A DNA stretch of 29,109 bases from Candidatus Hodarchaeota archaeon (GCA_016840025.1 JAEOTF010000173.1:1-29109); one strand, 5' to 3'. Positions 16,492 to 24,465 are shown, counted from the first letter of the stretch. Notes: generated by a model not told the origin, from the letters alone. Made by a program: numbers and translations.

Positions 16492-16591
16492 GAAAGAAAA
16501 AAGTTCGACTGGTTGGGGACGTACTTATTTTCTGAACCCTTGTGGCTTCTTGGGGTGAATTGGCTTTTAAGTTCTTCTTGATAGGTTAATA

Positions 16592-17647
16592 TCAATCATT
16601 AAGTTCTGAAAGCTGTTTTAATCCCATTATAAGGTCATCTGCTTTAGGCGGAGCAATAGAAATATCATCAATAATTAAACCCATATCTTTTTCAGTAAGA
16701 AATCCAATAGTACGTGCAGGATATCCCGTTATATATAAAAATTTTAGAATTTTTTTTTCAAATTTAGGATTACAAAAGAATAATACACAGCCAGAAGAAA
16801 TTAGCTTTTTAGGATCAATTCCAAGCATAGTGGACATCGATTGAGTAACAGAAGCAATTGGAAGTGCCTCCTCTTGAATATTTGCACCTAAGCCTTTATT
16901 CTCAAGGCACTCATAGAGTGCTCCTAAAATTCCTCCTTCTGTTGCGTCATGCACCATATTTATCCCAGCATGAAATCTACGGTTGCATGCGATCACTCTA
17001 TTAGAAATATCAATTTCATTTCCAATATTTTTGGCGTTTTCTATTTCTATTGGATCCAATCGCGAGTTGAAATACTTTAGTCCCTCGGATAATAGAATGC
17101 CAGTACCCTCTGCCCCAACCCATCCAGAACAAATAATTTTATCACCTAGTTGGGGAGCTCGTGGGATATAATATTCTGGTGGAACAACACCAATCATATT
17201 TCCTGAAAGTACTACACTATTTACGGAGGAAGTAACCTCTGTATGTCCTCCAAGAATGCTTATACCTTCTTTCTTCCCTTCTTTATCTAATTCAGTTTGG
17301 ATTCCTAATAATAAGGATTCTTCCGAACCTGGAGGTATAAGAATGCTCACAGTCATAGCGAAGCCAGAAGCACCAGCTGTTGCAAGATCATTCTTGTTAA
17401 CGATAATTAAATAATATGCAGGGTTAGCGGTGGGAAATGTAATTGGATCTGATTTATAAATAAGGTAAGGAAAGGAATTGGTTCCATAAAGAAGGTTAGT
17501 TTGCCTAAAAATTTCCCCAAGATCGATAGTTGCTACATCAACTCCTGGTTCAGGATATTGAATGACACTAAGATGTGATGCTCCTCTTAATTCCGTCAAA
17601 TGTTTCAAAAGATGATGACTAACCTTACCTTCGGTCAATTGAGGCAT
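16592..17647 (-). CDS. AIR synthase-related protein (PurM/HypE superfamily)
   Basis: This 351-residue protein is a PurM-superfamily member. MPQLTEGKVSHHLLKHL is the usual opening of AIR-synthase-related archaeal proteins. It is followed by the N-terminal half with 'KNDLATAGASGFAMTVSILIP', the ATP-binding GGHTEVT motif, and the C-terminal half with GDKIICSGWVGAEGTGILLSEG and VHDATEGGILGALYECLE. Relatives (HypE, ThiL, SelD, PurM) use ATP to activate a carboxylate, amide or phosphate. This one lacks the C-terminal Cys tail of true HypE and is outside any purine or hydrogenase operon, so the substrate is open. An in-frame TTG at 17668 would add seven residues without a Shine-Dalgarno sequence; I chose the ATG at 17647 because it matches the family's usual N-terminus. 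Confidence 0.8.
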   Translation of the reverse strand: MPQLTEGKVSHHLLKHLTELRGASHLSVIQYPEPGVDVATIDLGEIFRQTNLLYGTNSFPYLIYKSDPITFPTANPAYYLIIVNKNDLATAGASGFAMTVSILIPPGSEESLLLGIQTELDKEGKKEGISILGGHTEVTSSVNSVVLSGNMIGVVPPEYYIPRAPQLGDKIICSGWVGAEGTGILLSEGLKYFNSRLDPIEIENAKNIGNEIDISNRVIACNRRFHAGINMVHDATEGGILGALYECLENKGLGANIQEEALPIASVTQSMSTMLGIDPKKLISSGCVLFFCNPKFEKKILKFLYITGYPARTIGFLTEKDMGLIIDDISIAPPKADDLIMGLKQLSELND

Positions 17648-17731
17648 GATAGTACACAAGGAGTTCAAATGAAGAAACGAATTAATGACTTTTGTGCAGT
17701 TATGGTAATCCTCTTTTTTTCTTTATTGGGC

Positions 17732-18310
17732 TTAAACACGTAACAGATTCTGAAAAGCGGCATTACCTTTGATAAATCTGATAATCTCGCGTCCTAAAAG
17801 TTCAAAAGCTAAGTCAACATTTACACCAGTTTTAGCAGAGGTTTCAGTGTACGGTATCGCAAAGTTGGTTTGAGAGATAGTAGATGTAAGCTGTTTTGCA
17901 TATTCCTTTCCATATTCTTCAGTAATTGCATTAGGAAATTGATTCCGTAAATCTATTTTATTCGCTACAAGCACAAATGGGATGTTTCCTTTTCCATTAT
18001 TTTCCCAAAGTTCTTTGATCCATTCAGTCATATGCATATACGTATCGGGGCGCGTGACATCATAGACTACAAGACCGCCCATGCATCCATGATAATATAA
18101 ATCCCGTACTGCTCCAAAACGCGGTTGACCAGCTAAATCCCAAATCTGGAATTTTAGATTAATTCCGTCAACTACAATTTCCTTGGAAGCAAAATCTGCC
18201 CCTATAGTCATTAGGTAATCTCCCGTAAAAGACTTCCCCATATAGCGATTTTTTAGAGCAGTTTTCCCAACTGCTCCATCACCCAACAAAACAATCTTGA
18301 ATAAGGACAT
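17732..18310 (-). CDS. Ras/Rab-like small GTPase
   Basis: This 192-residue protein has all five G boxes: G1 GDGAVGKT (10-17), G2 Thr35 in MTIGADF, G3 DLAGQ (58-62, with the catalytic Gln), G4 NKID (117-120), and G5 ETSAK (156-160). The order and length match eukaryote-like small GTPases of the Ras/Rab superfamily, which Asgard archaea carry in many copies. There is no C-terminal Cys (it ends FQNLLRV), so lipid attachment through a CaaX or CC tail is not expected. ATG at 18310 and GTG at 18322 are both possible; I use the ATG, with GTGAAG 7 nt upstream. It is a close paralogue of the degenerate GTPase at 19583, sharing DVTRPDT, ELW, and ITEE motifs. Confidence 0.92.
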   Translation of the reverse strand: MSLFKIVLLGDGAVGKTALKNRYMGKSFTGDYLMTIGADFASKEIVVDGINLKFQIWDLAGQPRFGAVRDLYYHGCMGGLVVYDVTRPDTYMHMTEWIKELWENNGKGNIPFVLVANKIDLRNQFPNAITEEYGKEYAKQLTSTISQTNFAIPYTETSAKTGVNVDLAFELLGREIIRFIKGNAAFQNLLRV

Positions 18311-18363
18311 TTGTGTCTTCACAACTTATCATTTTTACTTCATGTCTTATTTGTTATTGATAT

Positions 18364-18377
18364 TCATTATATATCAA
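18364..18377 (-). promoter_or_regulatory. TATA-like promoter of the small GTPase gene
   Basis: On the minus strand a GATATATAATGAAT-like element lies about 60 nt before the ATG at 18310. The predicted transcription start near 18344 leaves a leader of about 22 nt to the GTG or 34 nt to the ATG. Inferred from spacing. Confidence 0.4.
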
Positions 18378-18378
18378 T

Positions 18379-18628
18379 TTTCTCTGCGTTTCATAATGCA
18401 CATTACCAATTTCTGATTATTCGTGGAATTATTCCGAAAGTATTAGCTCAACAATGAAGAATCCTAGTCTTTATATTAAAAGATTTTAGTTTACAGAATC
18501 GCACTAAAAGCTATTTTATTGAAATATATGAGTTCTGTTGAATGTTAACATTTAAGGGGTTCAAATTCTGACTATTCCGCATATTAATTGGCCATTCTGG
18601 AAAAAAGAAAAAAAGCTGAGGAATATAA
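18379..18628. other. Intergenic region between GTPase and prenyltransferase-repeat gene
   Basis: AT-rich sequence with no clear gene. From 18556 onward the frame of the downstream repeat gene is open without a usable start codon. GAGG at 18618-18621 lies 7 nt before the ATG at 18629 and appears to be the ribosome binding site of that gene. The promoter cannot be placed with confidence. Confidence 0.4.
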
Positions 18629-18807
18629 ATGAAAGAACACTTCAAAGGATTCTGTATGGTTTTAACTATGCTATTTCTTTATTTGATACTCACTCAGGAG
18701 GCTTCCGCCAGCATTCGGGAGTAGAACCAGATATTTGGGCGACACAATGGGGAGTAACAATAGCATATTTCTGTAATGAACTCTCCCAACTTGATACTAA
18801 AACCATT
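18629..18807 (+). other. Frameshifted 5' end of the prenyltransferase-repeat gene
   Basis: The frame of the repeat gene stays open upstream of its first ATG (18808) and encodes a credible first repeat: LFDTHSGGFRQHSG then PDIWATQWGVTIAYF. No ATG, GTG or TTG occurs in that frame. An ATG at 18629 with GAGG 7 nt before it is in another frame. One extra A in the run just after this ATG (ATGAAAG to ATGAAAAG) would give M-K-R-T-L-Q-R-I-L-Y-G-F and continue without a break into the repeat. This looks like a one-base deletion at codon 2 or 3, or a homopolymer error in the sequence. Confidence 0.5.
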
Positions 18808-19464
18808 ATGAATTTTGTACAAAAACTTACCAATGAAGACGGTGGATTCTCCTTAGTACCTAGTATCTCGCAGTCTTCAATAAGGAATACTTTTTGTGGA
18901 GTGACAATTATTTCTCTTCTTGACAAATTGGAAGTAATAAACCATTCTAAAGTAAAACAATATATTAACTCATTAAGAACTGAGAGTGGAGGTTATTGTT
19001 TTAGTGACACAATATTCCGTAAAAGCAATCTTTTCAGTACATTTTATGCCCTATCCAGTCTAAATCAATTGGAACACGGAATTCAAGGGGAAGGGGACAC
19101 AAGAAAGTACTTATTGTCATTACAAAACGATGATGGATCCTTCTCAAAACAAATTGGGGGTGAAAGCAATGTTGAGTATACCTATTTCGCTCTTGCTTCC
19201 TTGGACATAATTAATGATCTGCATTTTAGCGCTAAAAATAAAAATATCAATTATCTGCAAGATCAACTTTTAAAAACGCAAGGTCTTTCTGAAACTGCAT
19301 GGATTGTCCTTGCATTAGACATTTTGGGTGATAAAAATAATAACCCCGCTATAAGAGATTATTTGCTACTTCGACAAGATGAGGATGGAAGCTTTAGAGA
19401 AATGGAAGAAAAAAGCTTAGGATATACTTACTATGCTATACAAGCATTAGTCTGTCTAATTTAG
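18808..19464 (+). CDS. Prenyltransferase/squalene-cyclase repeat protein
   Basis: The 218 residues from the first in-frame ATG carry repeated alpha-alpha hairpin units with the signature 'xxEDGGF', 'ESGGYCF', 'NDDGSF', 'DEDGSF', spaced about 45-50 residues and each followed by 'YxxxALxxLxxL' helices. This is the alpha6-alpha6 barrel repeat shared by squalene cyclases and the beta subunits of protein farnesyl- and geranylgeranyltransferases. At the places where protein prenyltransferases hold zinc ligands (DxC and a late His before 'YxLxGL') I see none; the last repeat reads LGYTYYAIQAL. Protein prenylation is therefore unlikely. The DxDD motif of squalene-hopene cyclase is also absent. It sits between two small GTPase genes. 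The true N-terminus is upstream, in a frameshifted stretch. Confidence 0.7.
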   Translation: MNFVQKLTNEDGGFSLVPSISQSSIRNTFCGVTIISLLDKLEVINHSKVKQYINSLRTESGGYCFSDTIFRKSNLFSTFYALSSLNQLEHGIQGEGDTRKYLLSLQNDDGSFSKQIGGESNVEYTYFALASLDIINDLHFSAKNKNINYLQDQLLKTQGLSETAWIVLALDILGDKNNNPAIRDYLLLRQDEDGSFREMEEKSLGYTYYAIQALVCLI

Positions 19465-19582
19465 AACATTAATTTTAAACAGAGATTTGATTGATTTCCT
19501 AAGATTTATGAACAGGAAAAATATGCTTAAACCATGTCAAATGTGCCCTTAATAAGAACAGTTATCTGGGGAGACGGAGCAG

Positions 19583-20158
19583 TTGAAAAGAATACTGATT
19601 AATACAGCAGTCATTGGAGATCAAGCGGTTGGGAAAACAACTTTCCGAAAGATATACAACCATTCCAAAGATGATATGCATAAGATCATAGGTATGGATG
19701 TAGGAGTAAAAGACGCTGTATTAAATGGACGACCTGTTACGTATCGACTCTGCGAGCTTGCAGCGGAACCACGTTTTGATAGGATAAGGAGTGACTACTA
19801 TAGAGGGTGTCATGGAGGTTTTATCCTTCATGATGTTACCCGACCTGACACTTTTACCAATGTTGAGAGATGGATTCAAGAATTATGGAAGAATTCTGCG
19901 CTTGTTCCTGTTCCTTTCCTTCTTTTGGGAAATAAAATCGATTTAAGGGAACAATGCAAAAATCATATTACAGAAGAGCAAGGCTTGAGTTATGCTGAGG
20001 AAGTTTCAAAAAAAACCGAAGAACATGGCTTTTCAGTCACTTACCTTGATATTTGCGCGAAATCAAGACAGAATGCTGACTTGGCTCTCGAAATGATTGG
20101 AAAACAGTATTTTTTGTGGATGGTTTATTTAAAAGAACACAAAATACAGCTAAGATAA
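19583..20158 (+). CDS. Degenerate Ras/Rab-like GTPase paralogue
   Basis: This 191-residue paralogue of the GTPase at 17732 has the same length and shared segments (YYRGCHGGF, DVTRPDTF, WIQELW, ITEEQG). G1 GDQAVGKT (12-19) and G4 GNKID (117-120) are intact. The other boxes are not. The G2 Thr that binds magnesium is Ile35 (HKIIGMDV). The G3 DLAGQ at 58-62 reads ELAAE, so the magnesium-side Asp, the invariant Gly and the catalytic Gln are all replaced. G5 is DICAKS. The protein probably still binds a nucleotide but is unlikely to hydrolyse GTP or switch in the usual way. The start is TTG at 19583 after GGGGAG and GGAG. It ends EHKIQLR, without a prenylation Cys. Confidence 0.85.
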   Translation: MKRILINTAVIGDQAVGKTTFRKIYNHSKDDMHKIIGMDVGVKDAVLNGRPVTYRLCELAAEPRFDRIRSDYYRGCHGGFILHDVTRPDTFTNVERWIQELWKNSALVPVPFLLLGNKIDLREQCKNHITEEQGLSYAEEVSKKTEEHGFSVTYLDICAKSRQNADLALEMIGKQYFLWMVYLKEHKIQLR

Positions 20159-20235
20159 AATGGCCGCTATTAGACCAATTCAGGTTTATTCACGCCATCG
20201 AAGAAAAAAGAAAGGTATTTTGCGCCAGTCTAATA

Positions 20236-21135
20236 TCAATAGAAGCTTTTCAATAACCCTAGAATTGTCTCATGCTCTGGATATTCACCAAGTTCTTTAC
20301 AACAATTAGAAAGAGAATCATGCAATTGGAATAGGAAGAAATCATGACTACCAGACAGTATATGTAATAAAGAGTATGCATGATCGCCTAGTTGCCCACT
20401 CATTATAGGAAGACCGATTCCATTTTCATTTAACTCTGTCCAGAGAGAGATAAGAGACATGCTCGTAATAGTGCTCAGATTAATTAAAGAGTCATCTTTA
20501 GTGACTGACCCAAGAATTAACGGACATGAGTTTTTGGATCCTGACCGAAGTAGTATGAAGGAGAGTCCTCTATCAGAGGTTAGTAACTGATTTAACTGTG
20601 CTTCAATAAGCTCTGTACGATCAGAAATCTTGTTTATCCCCACCGAAAAGGCTTTATAGATCGAATGTTCATCAAAAATGCTGGTGAACTGAATCAAACG
20701 TACTTCTTCAATTATATCGGATGTCAAATCATAGGCTTGATCGATATTTTGCATCATTTCAGAGCTTTTTGAAAGTTCGGGATCAGCTTTATGAAAGCAA
20801 AGAATTAGGCGTTCTAGAGGAAAATTGCCCAATTTCTCTAAAATATCGGTTAAGTACGTCTTTGATTCATTAAAACGACTGGGATTTTGAATGTCTAGTA
20901 AATAGAAAATTAAATCGATTTCTTCAAAATGATCGGGAGTAGCAAGATAACCTTTTCTATATGTTTCTTGTCCACCGAAATCCCATAAGAAAACCTCTTG
21001 CCCCAATACGTTAGTACTAGAGCGGGCTATTCCTTTAGTAGGTCTAAGAGAGGGGATTGTTCCGAAATTATTTGAAATTACCGATAAAAATGATGTTTTT
21101 CCGCAATTATCCAAACCAAGAATTGCTATTTTCAT
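20236..21135 (-). CDS. Rag/Gtr-like GTPase with C-terminal domain
   Basis: In this 299-residue protein, residues 1-200 form a GTPase domain: G1 GLDNCGKTS (7-15), switch I Thr33 in RPTKG, G3 DFGGQ (52-56), and HKAD (115-118) in place of the usual NKxD. The His-Lys-x-Asp G4 motif and the GLDNCGKT P-loop are characteristic of Rag/Gtr GTPases and their Arf-like relatives. The C-terminal 100 residues (from about FILLRSGSKNSCPLILGS) look like a roadblock/longin-type alpha-beta domain, as Rag proteins have after the G domain. Eukaryotic Rag GTPases act as dimers on lysosomal membranes in nutrient signalling; here the role is unknown. The ATG at 21135 has GGAG 8 nt upstream. It is convergent with the degenerate small GTPase, 77 nt away. 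Confidence 0.85.
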   Translation of the reverse strand: MKIAILGLDNCGKTSFLSVISNNFGTIPSLRPTKGIARSSTNVLGQEVFLWDFGGQETYRKGYLATPDHFEEIDLIFYLLDIQNPSRFNESKTYLTDILEKLGNFPLERLILCFHKADPELSKSSEMMQNIDQAYDLTSDIIEEVRLIQFTSIFDEHSIYKAFSVGINKISDRTELIEAQLNQLLTSDRGLSFILLRSGSKNSCPLILGSVTKDDSLINLSTITSMSLISLWTELNENGIGLPIMSGQLGDHAYSLLHILSGSHDFFLFQLHDSLSNCCKELGEYPEHETILGLLKSFY

Positions 21136-21413
21136 TTTGTTTGCTCCTTTTGACGTGACATTATAGTTTTTAGGAGTTATTTGATGTTTAACAGGTTTTT
21201 ACGATCTATAATAGCTATTTGTTATGAGATATTGATACTATATGACTTTTAGGAGATTATGTCAAGCCTAGTTAAGATTTATTTATAAAAGTAATTTATC
21301 TAAATGGAATTAGAACAAGAAAACAGCTTATTAAGCTAATTATTGAATATTTCTAGGTTAAAACCAATTTATTTAGAATGTTTTAGAGGAACTAATGGGA
21401 TGTGAATTCTATC

Positions 21414-22004
21414 ATGAAAGAAATCCGAATTCATGCTCGTGCAGGGCAAGGGGCAATCACAACGGGCACCCTAATTTCACGCGCAGCATTTCTTGAAGGA
21501 AAATATGCCCAGAGCTTTCCAACATTCGGCGCAGCCAGAATGGGGGCACCTATGAATGCTTTTGTACGAATTGATGAGAAAGAAATTCGTATAAGGGAAC
21601 AAATACATGAACCAGACGCAATACTAGTGGCAGACCCCACTTTAATCACTCATTCGGCTGAAATAGCAGGAAAAGCAGATGATGAAGGATTAATTGGTGG
21701 TTTTTCTGTTTTTCGAGGATTAAAACCTGACGGAATTGCTATAGTCAATAGTATGGAATCAGTTGATCGGTTTAAAGGAGATAGTAAGGCGAAAATCATT
21801 GCCGTACCAGCGTCAAAATTTGCAGAAGAAGAAATAGGGCGACCTGAGTTTGCGAATACAGCGTTAATCGGGGCATTGATTGCCGCTACAGATGTTGTAA
21901 GTTTTGAATCATTCAAAAAAGTAATGGAAAGCATGCCTAAAGGTGCGGAAAATACAAAATCCGCCCAACGAGCCTATGATTATATGAAAGAGCAGTTGAA
22001 GTGA
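21414..22004 (+). CDS. porC: Pyruvate:ferredoxin oxidoreductase gamma subunit
   Basis: This 196-residue protein is the gamma subunit of a 2-oxoacid:ferredoxin oxidoreductase. It opens MKEIRIHARAGQGAITTGTL, the family's nucleotide-like Gly-rich start. 'SFPTFGAARMGAPMNAFVRI' follows, then 'DAILVADPTL' and a late FANTALIGALIAAT segment. The complex cleaves a 2-oxoacid to acyl-CoA and CO2 and reduces ferredoxin. It is the first gene of a four-gene operon, porC-porD-porA-porB, in the usual archaeal order. An in-frame GTG at 21402 exists, but the ATG at 21414 is 8 nt after GGATGTGA and matches the family's normal N-terminus. A TATA-like AATTTATTTAGA at about 21366-21377 could be the operon promoter. 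Confidence 0.93.
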   Translation: MKEIRIHARAGQGAITTGTLISRAAFLEGKYAQSFPTFGAARMGAPMNAFVRIDEKEIRIREQIHEPDAILVADPTLITHSAEIAGKADDEGLIGGFSVFRGLKPDGIAIVNSMESVDRFKGDSKAKIIAVPASKFAEEEIGRPEFANTALIGALIAATDVVSFESFKKVMESMPKGAENTKSAQRAYDYMKEQLK

Positions 22005-22016
22005 GGAGTGATCAAG

Positions 22017-22304
22017 ATGAGTAAAAAAATTTTATTAAGGATCGGATTTGTTGGAGAAGCAGGTACATCACAGGCGAATCTGACTGGGGCGTGGAGAACA
22101 TCCGTGAAACCCAAGTTTCTCAAAGAGAATTGCATCGCTTGTGAGCAATGTTTTGATAGCTGTCCTGAGGGAATAATATATCGAAAGGGAGAGACAAAAG
22201 AGGATCGAAAGAATACATACTGGGCAGATTACCGTTGGTGTAAGGGATGCGGGAACTGTGCTGAGGTATGCCCTAAAGACGACATAGAAATGGTACCAAA
22301 TTAG
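22017..22304 (+). CDS. porD: Pyruvate:ferredoxin oxidoreductase delta subunit, 2[4Fe-4S]
   Basis: This 95-residue protein is the delta subunit. It has two complete ferredoxin cluster motifs: CIACEQCFDSCP (Cys39, 42, 45, 49) and CKGCGNCAEVCP (Cys75, 78, 81, 85). In the complex these two [4Fe-4S] clusters carry electrons from the thiamine site towards external ferredoxin. The N-terminal GFVGEAGTSQANLTGAWRT segment is the usual lead-in of archaeal PorD. The ATG at 22017 has GAGGAG 8 nt upstream, overlapping the porC stop region; an in-frame GTG at 22008 lies inside that site. The tight spacing shows cotranscription with porC and porA. Confidence 0.95.
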   Translation: MSKKILLRIGFVGEAGTSQANLTGAWRTSVKPKFLKENCIACEQCFDSCPEGIIYRKGETKEDRKNTYWADYRWCKGCGNCAEVCPKDDIEMVPN

Positions 22305-22325
22305 GATAAATGGTGGGAATCAACT

Positions 22326-23507
22326 ATGACGAAAGAATTTATTGAAGGATCCCAAGCAATAGCAATAGCAGTAGCGAAATGCAAACCGAAAGTAATTTCA
22401 GCCTATCCAATTACTCCTCAAACACATATTGTAGAAAAATTAGCCCAATTAGTTGCTGATGGCGAATTAAATGCATCTTTCATCAATACTGAGTCAGAAT
22501 TTTCCGCAGCATCAGTAGTACAAGGAGCAAGTGCCCGAGGTGTACGGGTCTATTCGTCCACCGCAGCTCAAGGATTATTGCTGATGTTAGAAGTGCTCTA
22601 CTGTATCGCAGGAAATCGATTACCTGTATGTATGACAATTGCTAATCGGTCGGTAAGTGCTCCACTTTCCATTTGGAATGATCACCAGGACAGTTTGACA
22701 GCTCGGGACTCGGGATGGATGCAATTTTATGCAGAAACGAATCAAGAAGCAGTAGATTTACAGGTACAGGCGTTTAAAGTCTCAGAACGAGTTCTTTTGC
22801 CTTCTTTTACCTGTATAGATGGATATATTCTATCACATAACATGGAGATTGTAGATATTCCAGACCAAGAACAAGTGGATAAATTCCTACCGTCATACAG
22901 ACCAAAATATCGCCTTGACCCCGCTGAACCATGGGTTTTTGGGACAATGGCAGAACCCGCTTATTATCAAGAGACACGAATGGCACTTGATCAGGCAATG
23001 AAGAAATCACTCCGAGTGATAGAAGAAATCGGGAAAGAATTCGAACAGATCTTTGGGCGCCCAGGTCTAAGAGCAGTAGAGAGATACCGAATGGAAGATG
23101 CGGAGACAGCCATTGTAGCAATGGGCTCTATGTGTGGGACAATTAAGGAAGCGATTGATGAAATGCGAGACGAAGGGCAGAAGGTGGGACTCTTGCGGAT
23201 TATAGTTTATCGACCATTCCCAGTCGATGAAATCCTTGACGCATTAAAGAACACTAAAAATGTCGTGATTCTTGAAAAAGGAGTAGTACTGGGCATGGGA
23301 CAGGGACCGTTGGCAATGGAGATCAAGTCAACGTTCTATGAGTATCACGACGCCCATCCGCACCTCAATACGGCGATTGGGGGGTTAGGAGGACGCGATA
23401 TCGAACGTCAAACGATTCGGGAGCTCCTTCTCAAAGCTAGTAAGGAACAATTTACAGACTATTGGGTAGATGTAAATCCAAAAATCGAGATAGAGGAGGC
23501 ATTTTAG
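22326..23507 (+). CDS. porA: Pyruvate:ferredoxin oxidoreductase alpha subunit
   Basis: This 393-residue alpha subunit has the YPITPQTHIVE motif near residue 27, the INTESEFSAASVVQGASARG segment that contacts the thiamine pyrophosphate site, and the 'NRSVSAPLSIWNDHQDSLTARDSGW' stretch. That stretch resembles pyruvate-type (POR) rather than ketoisovalerate-type enzymes. A C-terminal transketolase-like domain follows (VAMGSMCGTIKEAIDEMRDEGQKVGLLRIIVYRPFP). Together with PorB it forms the 2-oxoacid binding site; pyruvate is the likely substrate, though 2-oxobutyrate cannot be excluded. The ATG is preceded by GGTGGGAA. The porA stop overlaps the ribosome-binding site of porB. Confidence 0.93.
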   Translation: MTKEFIEGSQAIAIAVAKCKPKVISAYPITPQTHIVEKLAQLVADGELNASFINTESEFSAASVVQGASARGVRVYSSTAAQGLLLMLEVLYCIAGNRLPVCMTIANRSVSAPLSIWNDHQDSLTARDSGWMQFYAETNQEAVDLQVQAFKVSERVLLPSFTCIDGYILSHNMEIVDIPDQEQVDKFLPSYRPKYRLDPAEPWVFGTMAEPAYYQETRMALDQAMKKSLRVIEEIGKEFEQIFGRPGLRAVERYRMEDAETAIVAMGSMCGTIKEAIDEMRDEGQKVGLLRIIVYRPFPVDEILDALKNTKNVVILEKGVVLGMGQGPLAMEIKSTFYEYHDAHPHLNTAIGGLGGRDIERQTIRELLLKASKEQFTDYWVDVNPKIEIEEAF

Positions 23508-23516
23508 GAGGAAAAG

Positions 23517-24440
23517 ATGATGACAAACGAATTACCAAAATTACACCCACAACATCACGCTGATGAAGCCCACCTCTTTGGTCCTGGTCATACAAGTTGT
23601 AGTGGATGTGCTCAGGCTCTTGCTGCCAGACTCGTCTTGAAAGCTGCTGGCAAAAATGTAATTATTTCTAATGGTACAGGCTGCTTGGAAGTATTCTCAG
23701 CTAACTTTCCTCAGCAAGCATGGCGTGTTCCTTGGATTCATTCTCTCTTTGAGAACTCAGCTTCAGTTGCAGCAGGTATAGAAGCTGCTTTACGAGCAGA
23801 GGGTAAGTTAGATGAAATTCGAGTTATTGCCCAAGGAGGTGATGGTGGAACAGCAGATATTGGCTTTGGAGCACTCTCAGGAATGTGGGAACGTGGTCAC
23901 GATATTCTTCAAATCTGCTACGATAATGGAGCGTATATGAATACAGGAGTCCAAAGAAGTGGATTATCACCACTGTATGGAAGCACAACCACCTCTCCTG
24001 CAGGTAGAAAATCTTTTGGAAATCCCACACGTAAGAAGAATCTTCCAGAAATTGCAATAGCACACGGTGTTCCGTATGTTGCGACTGCCACGGCTGGTTA
24101 TCAAAGAGATCTTATGAATAAGGTAAAGAAAGCGTTAGAAATACATGGACCAAAATATATACAGATTTATGTACCCTGCCCCTTAGGACATCGACATGCC
24201 TCTAATATGTCTATTAAACTTGCTAAATTAATAGTACAGACAGGACTTTATCCACTCTGTGAATGGGAGAACGGCGAGTTAACGAAAGTGAAGAAATTCA
24301 CGAAATTTGTACCTGTAGAAGAATATCTTAAACCTCAGAGAAGATTCGCTCATCTCTTTAAACCTGGCGCTGAGGAAGCCTTGAAGGCTGTTCAAGAATA
24401 TGCAAACTGGAATATTAAACGATATGGATTAAAAAGATAG
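23517..24440 (+). CDS. porB: Pyruvate:ferredoxin oxidoreductase beta subunit (TPP-binding)
   Basis: This 307-residue beta subunit carries the thiamine pyrophosphate/magnesium motif GDGGTADIGFGALSGMWERG ending at YDN (GDG at 108-110, Asn137). It also has the cysteines for the proximal [4Fe-4S] cluster: Cys28 and Cys31 in HTSCSGC, Cys56 in NGTGCLEVF, and a late Cys in VPCPLG. It receives electrons from the hydroxyethyl-TPP intermediate. GGAGG at 23507-23511 is 5 nt before the ATG at 23517 and 8 nt before a second ATG at 23520; the second could equally be the start. It is the last gene of the operon and is followed by a T-rich terminator. Confidence 0.95.
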   Translation: MMTNELPKLHPQHHADEAHLFGPGHTSCSGCAQALAARLVLKAAGKNVIISNGTGCLEVFSANFPQQAWRVPWIHSLFENSASVAAGIEAALRAEGKLDEIRVIAQGGDGGTADIGFGALSGMWERGHDILQICYDNGAYMNTGVQRSGLSPLYGSTTTSPAGRKSFGNPTRKKNLPEIAIAHGVPYVATATAGYQRDLMNKVKKALEIHGPKYIQIYVPCPLGHRHASNMSIKLAKLIVQTGLYPLCEWENGELTKVKKFTKFVPVEEYLKPQRRFAHLFKPGAEEALKAVQEYANWNIKRYGLKR

Positions 24441-24465
24441 TAAATGAAAAAGATTGAATACTTAC

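Noticed and set aside
18629..18724. Frame from the ATG at 18629 reads like a signal peptide (MKEHFKGFCMVLTMLFLYL)
   Set aside because: It stops after 31 codons and overlaps a frame with clear repeat motifs (GGFRQ, PDIWATQWG). The hydrophobic look probably comes from T-rich sequence read out of frame. The ATG itself may still be the true start of a frameshifted gene.
17732..20158. CaaX or CC prenylation tails on the small GTPases
   Set aside because: Both proteins end without any Cys in the last 20 residues, so prenylation by the neighbouring repeat protein is not supported.
22326..23507. Assignment of the por operon to a ketoisovalerate-type (VOR) enzyme
   Set aside because: The four-subunit layout is shared, but the alpha-subunit SAPLSIWNDHQDSLTARDSGW segment reads like the pyruvate type. 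The substrate is still not proven.
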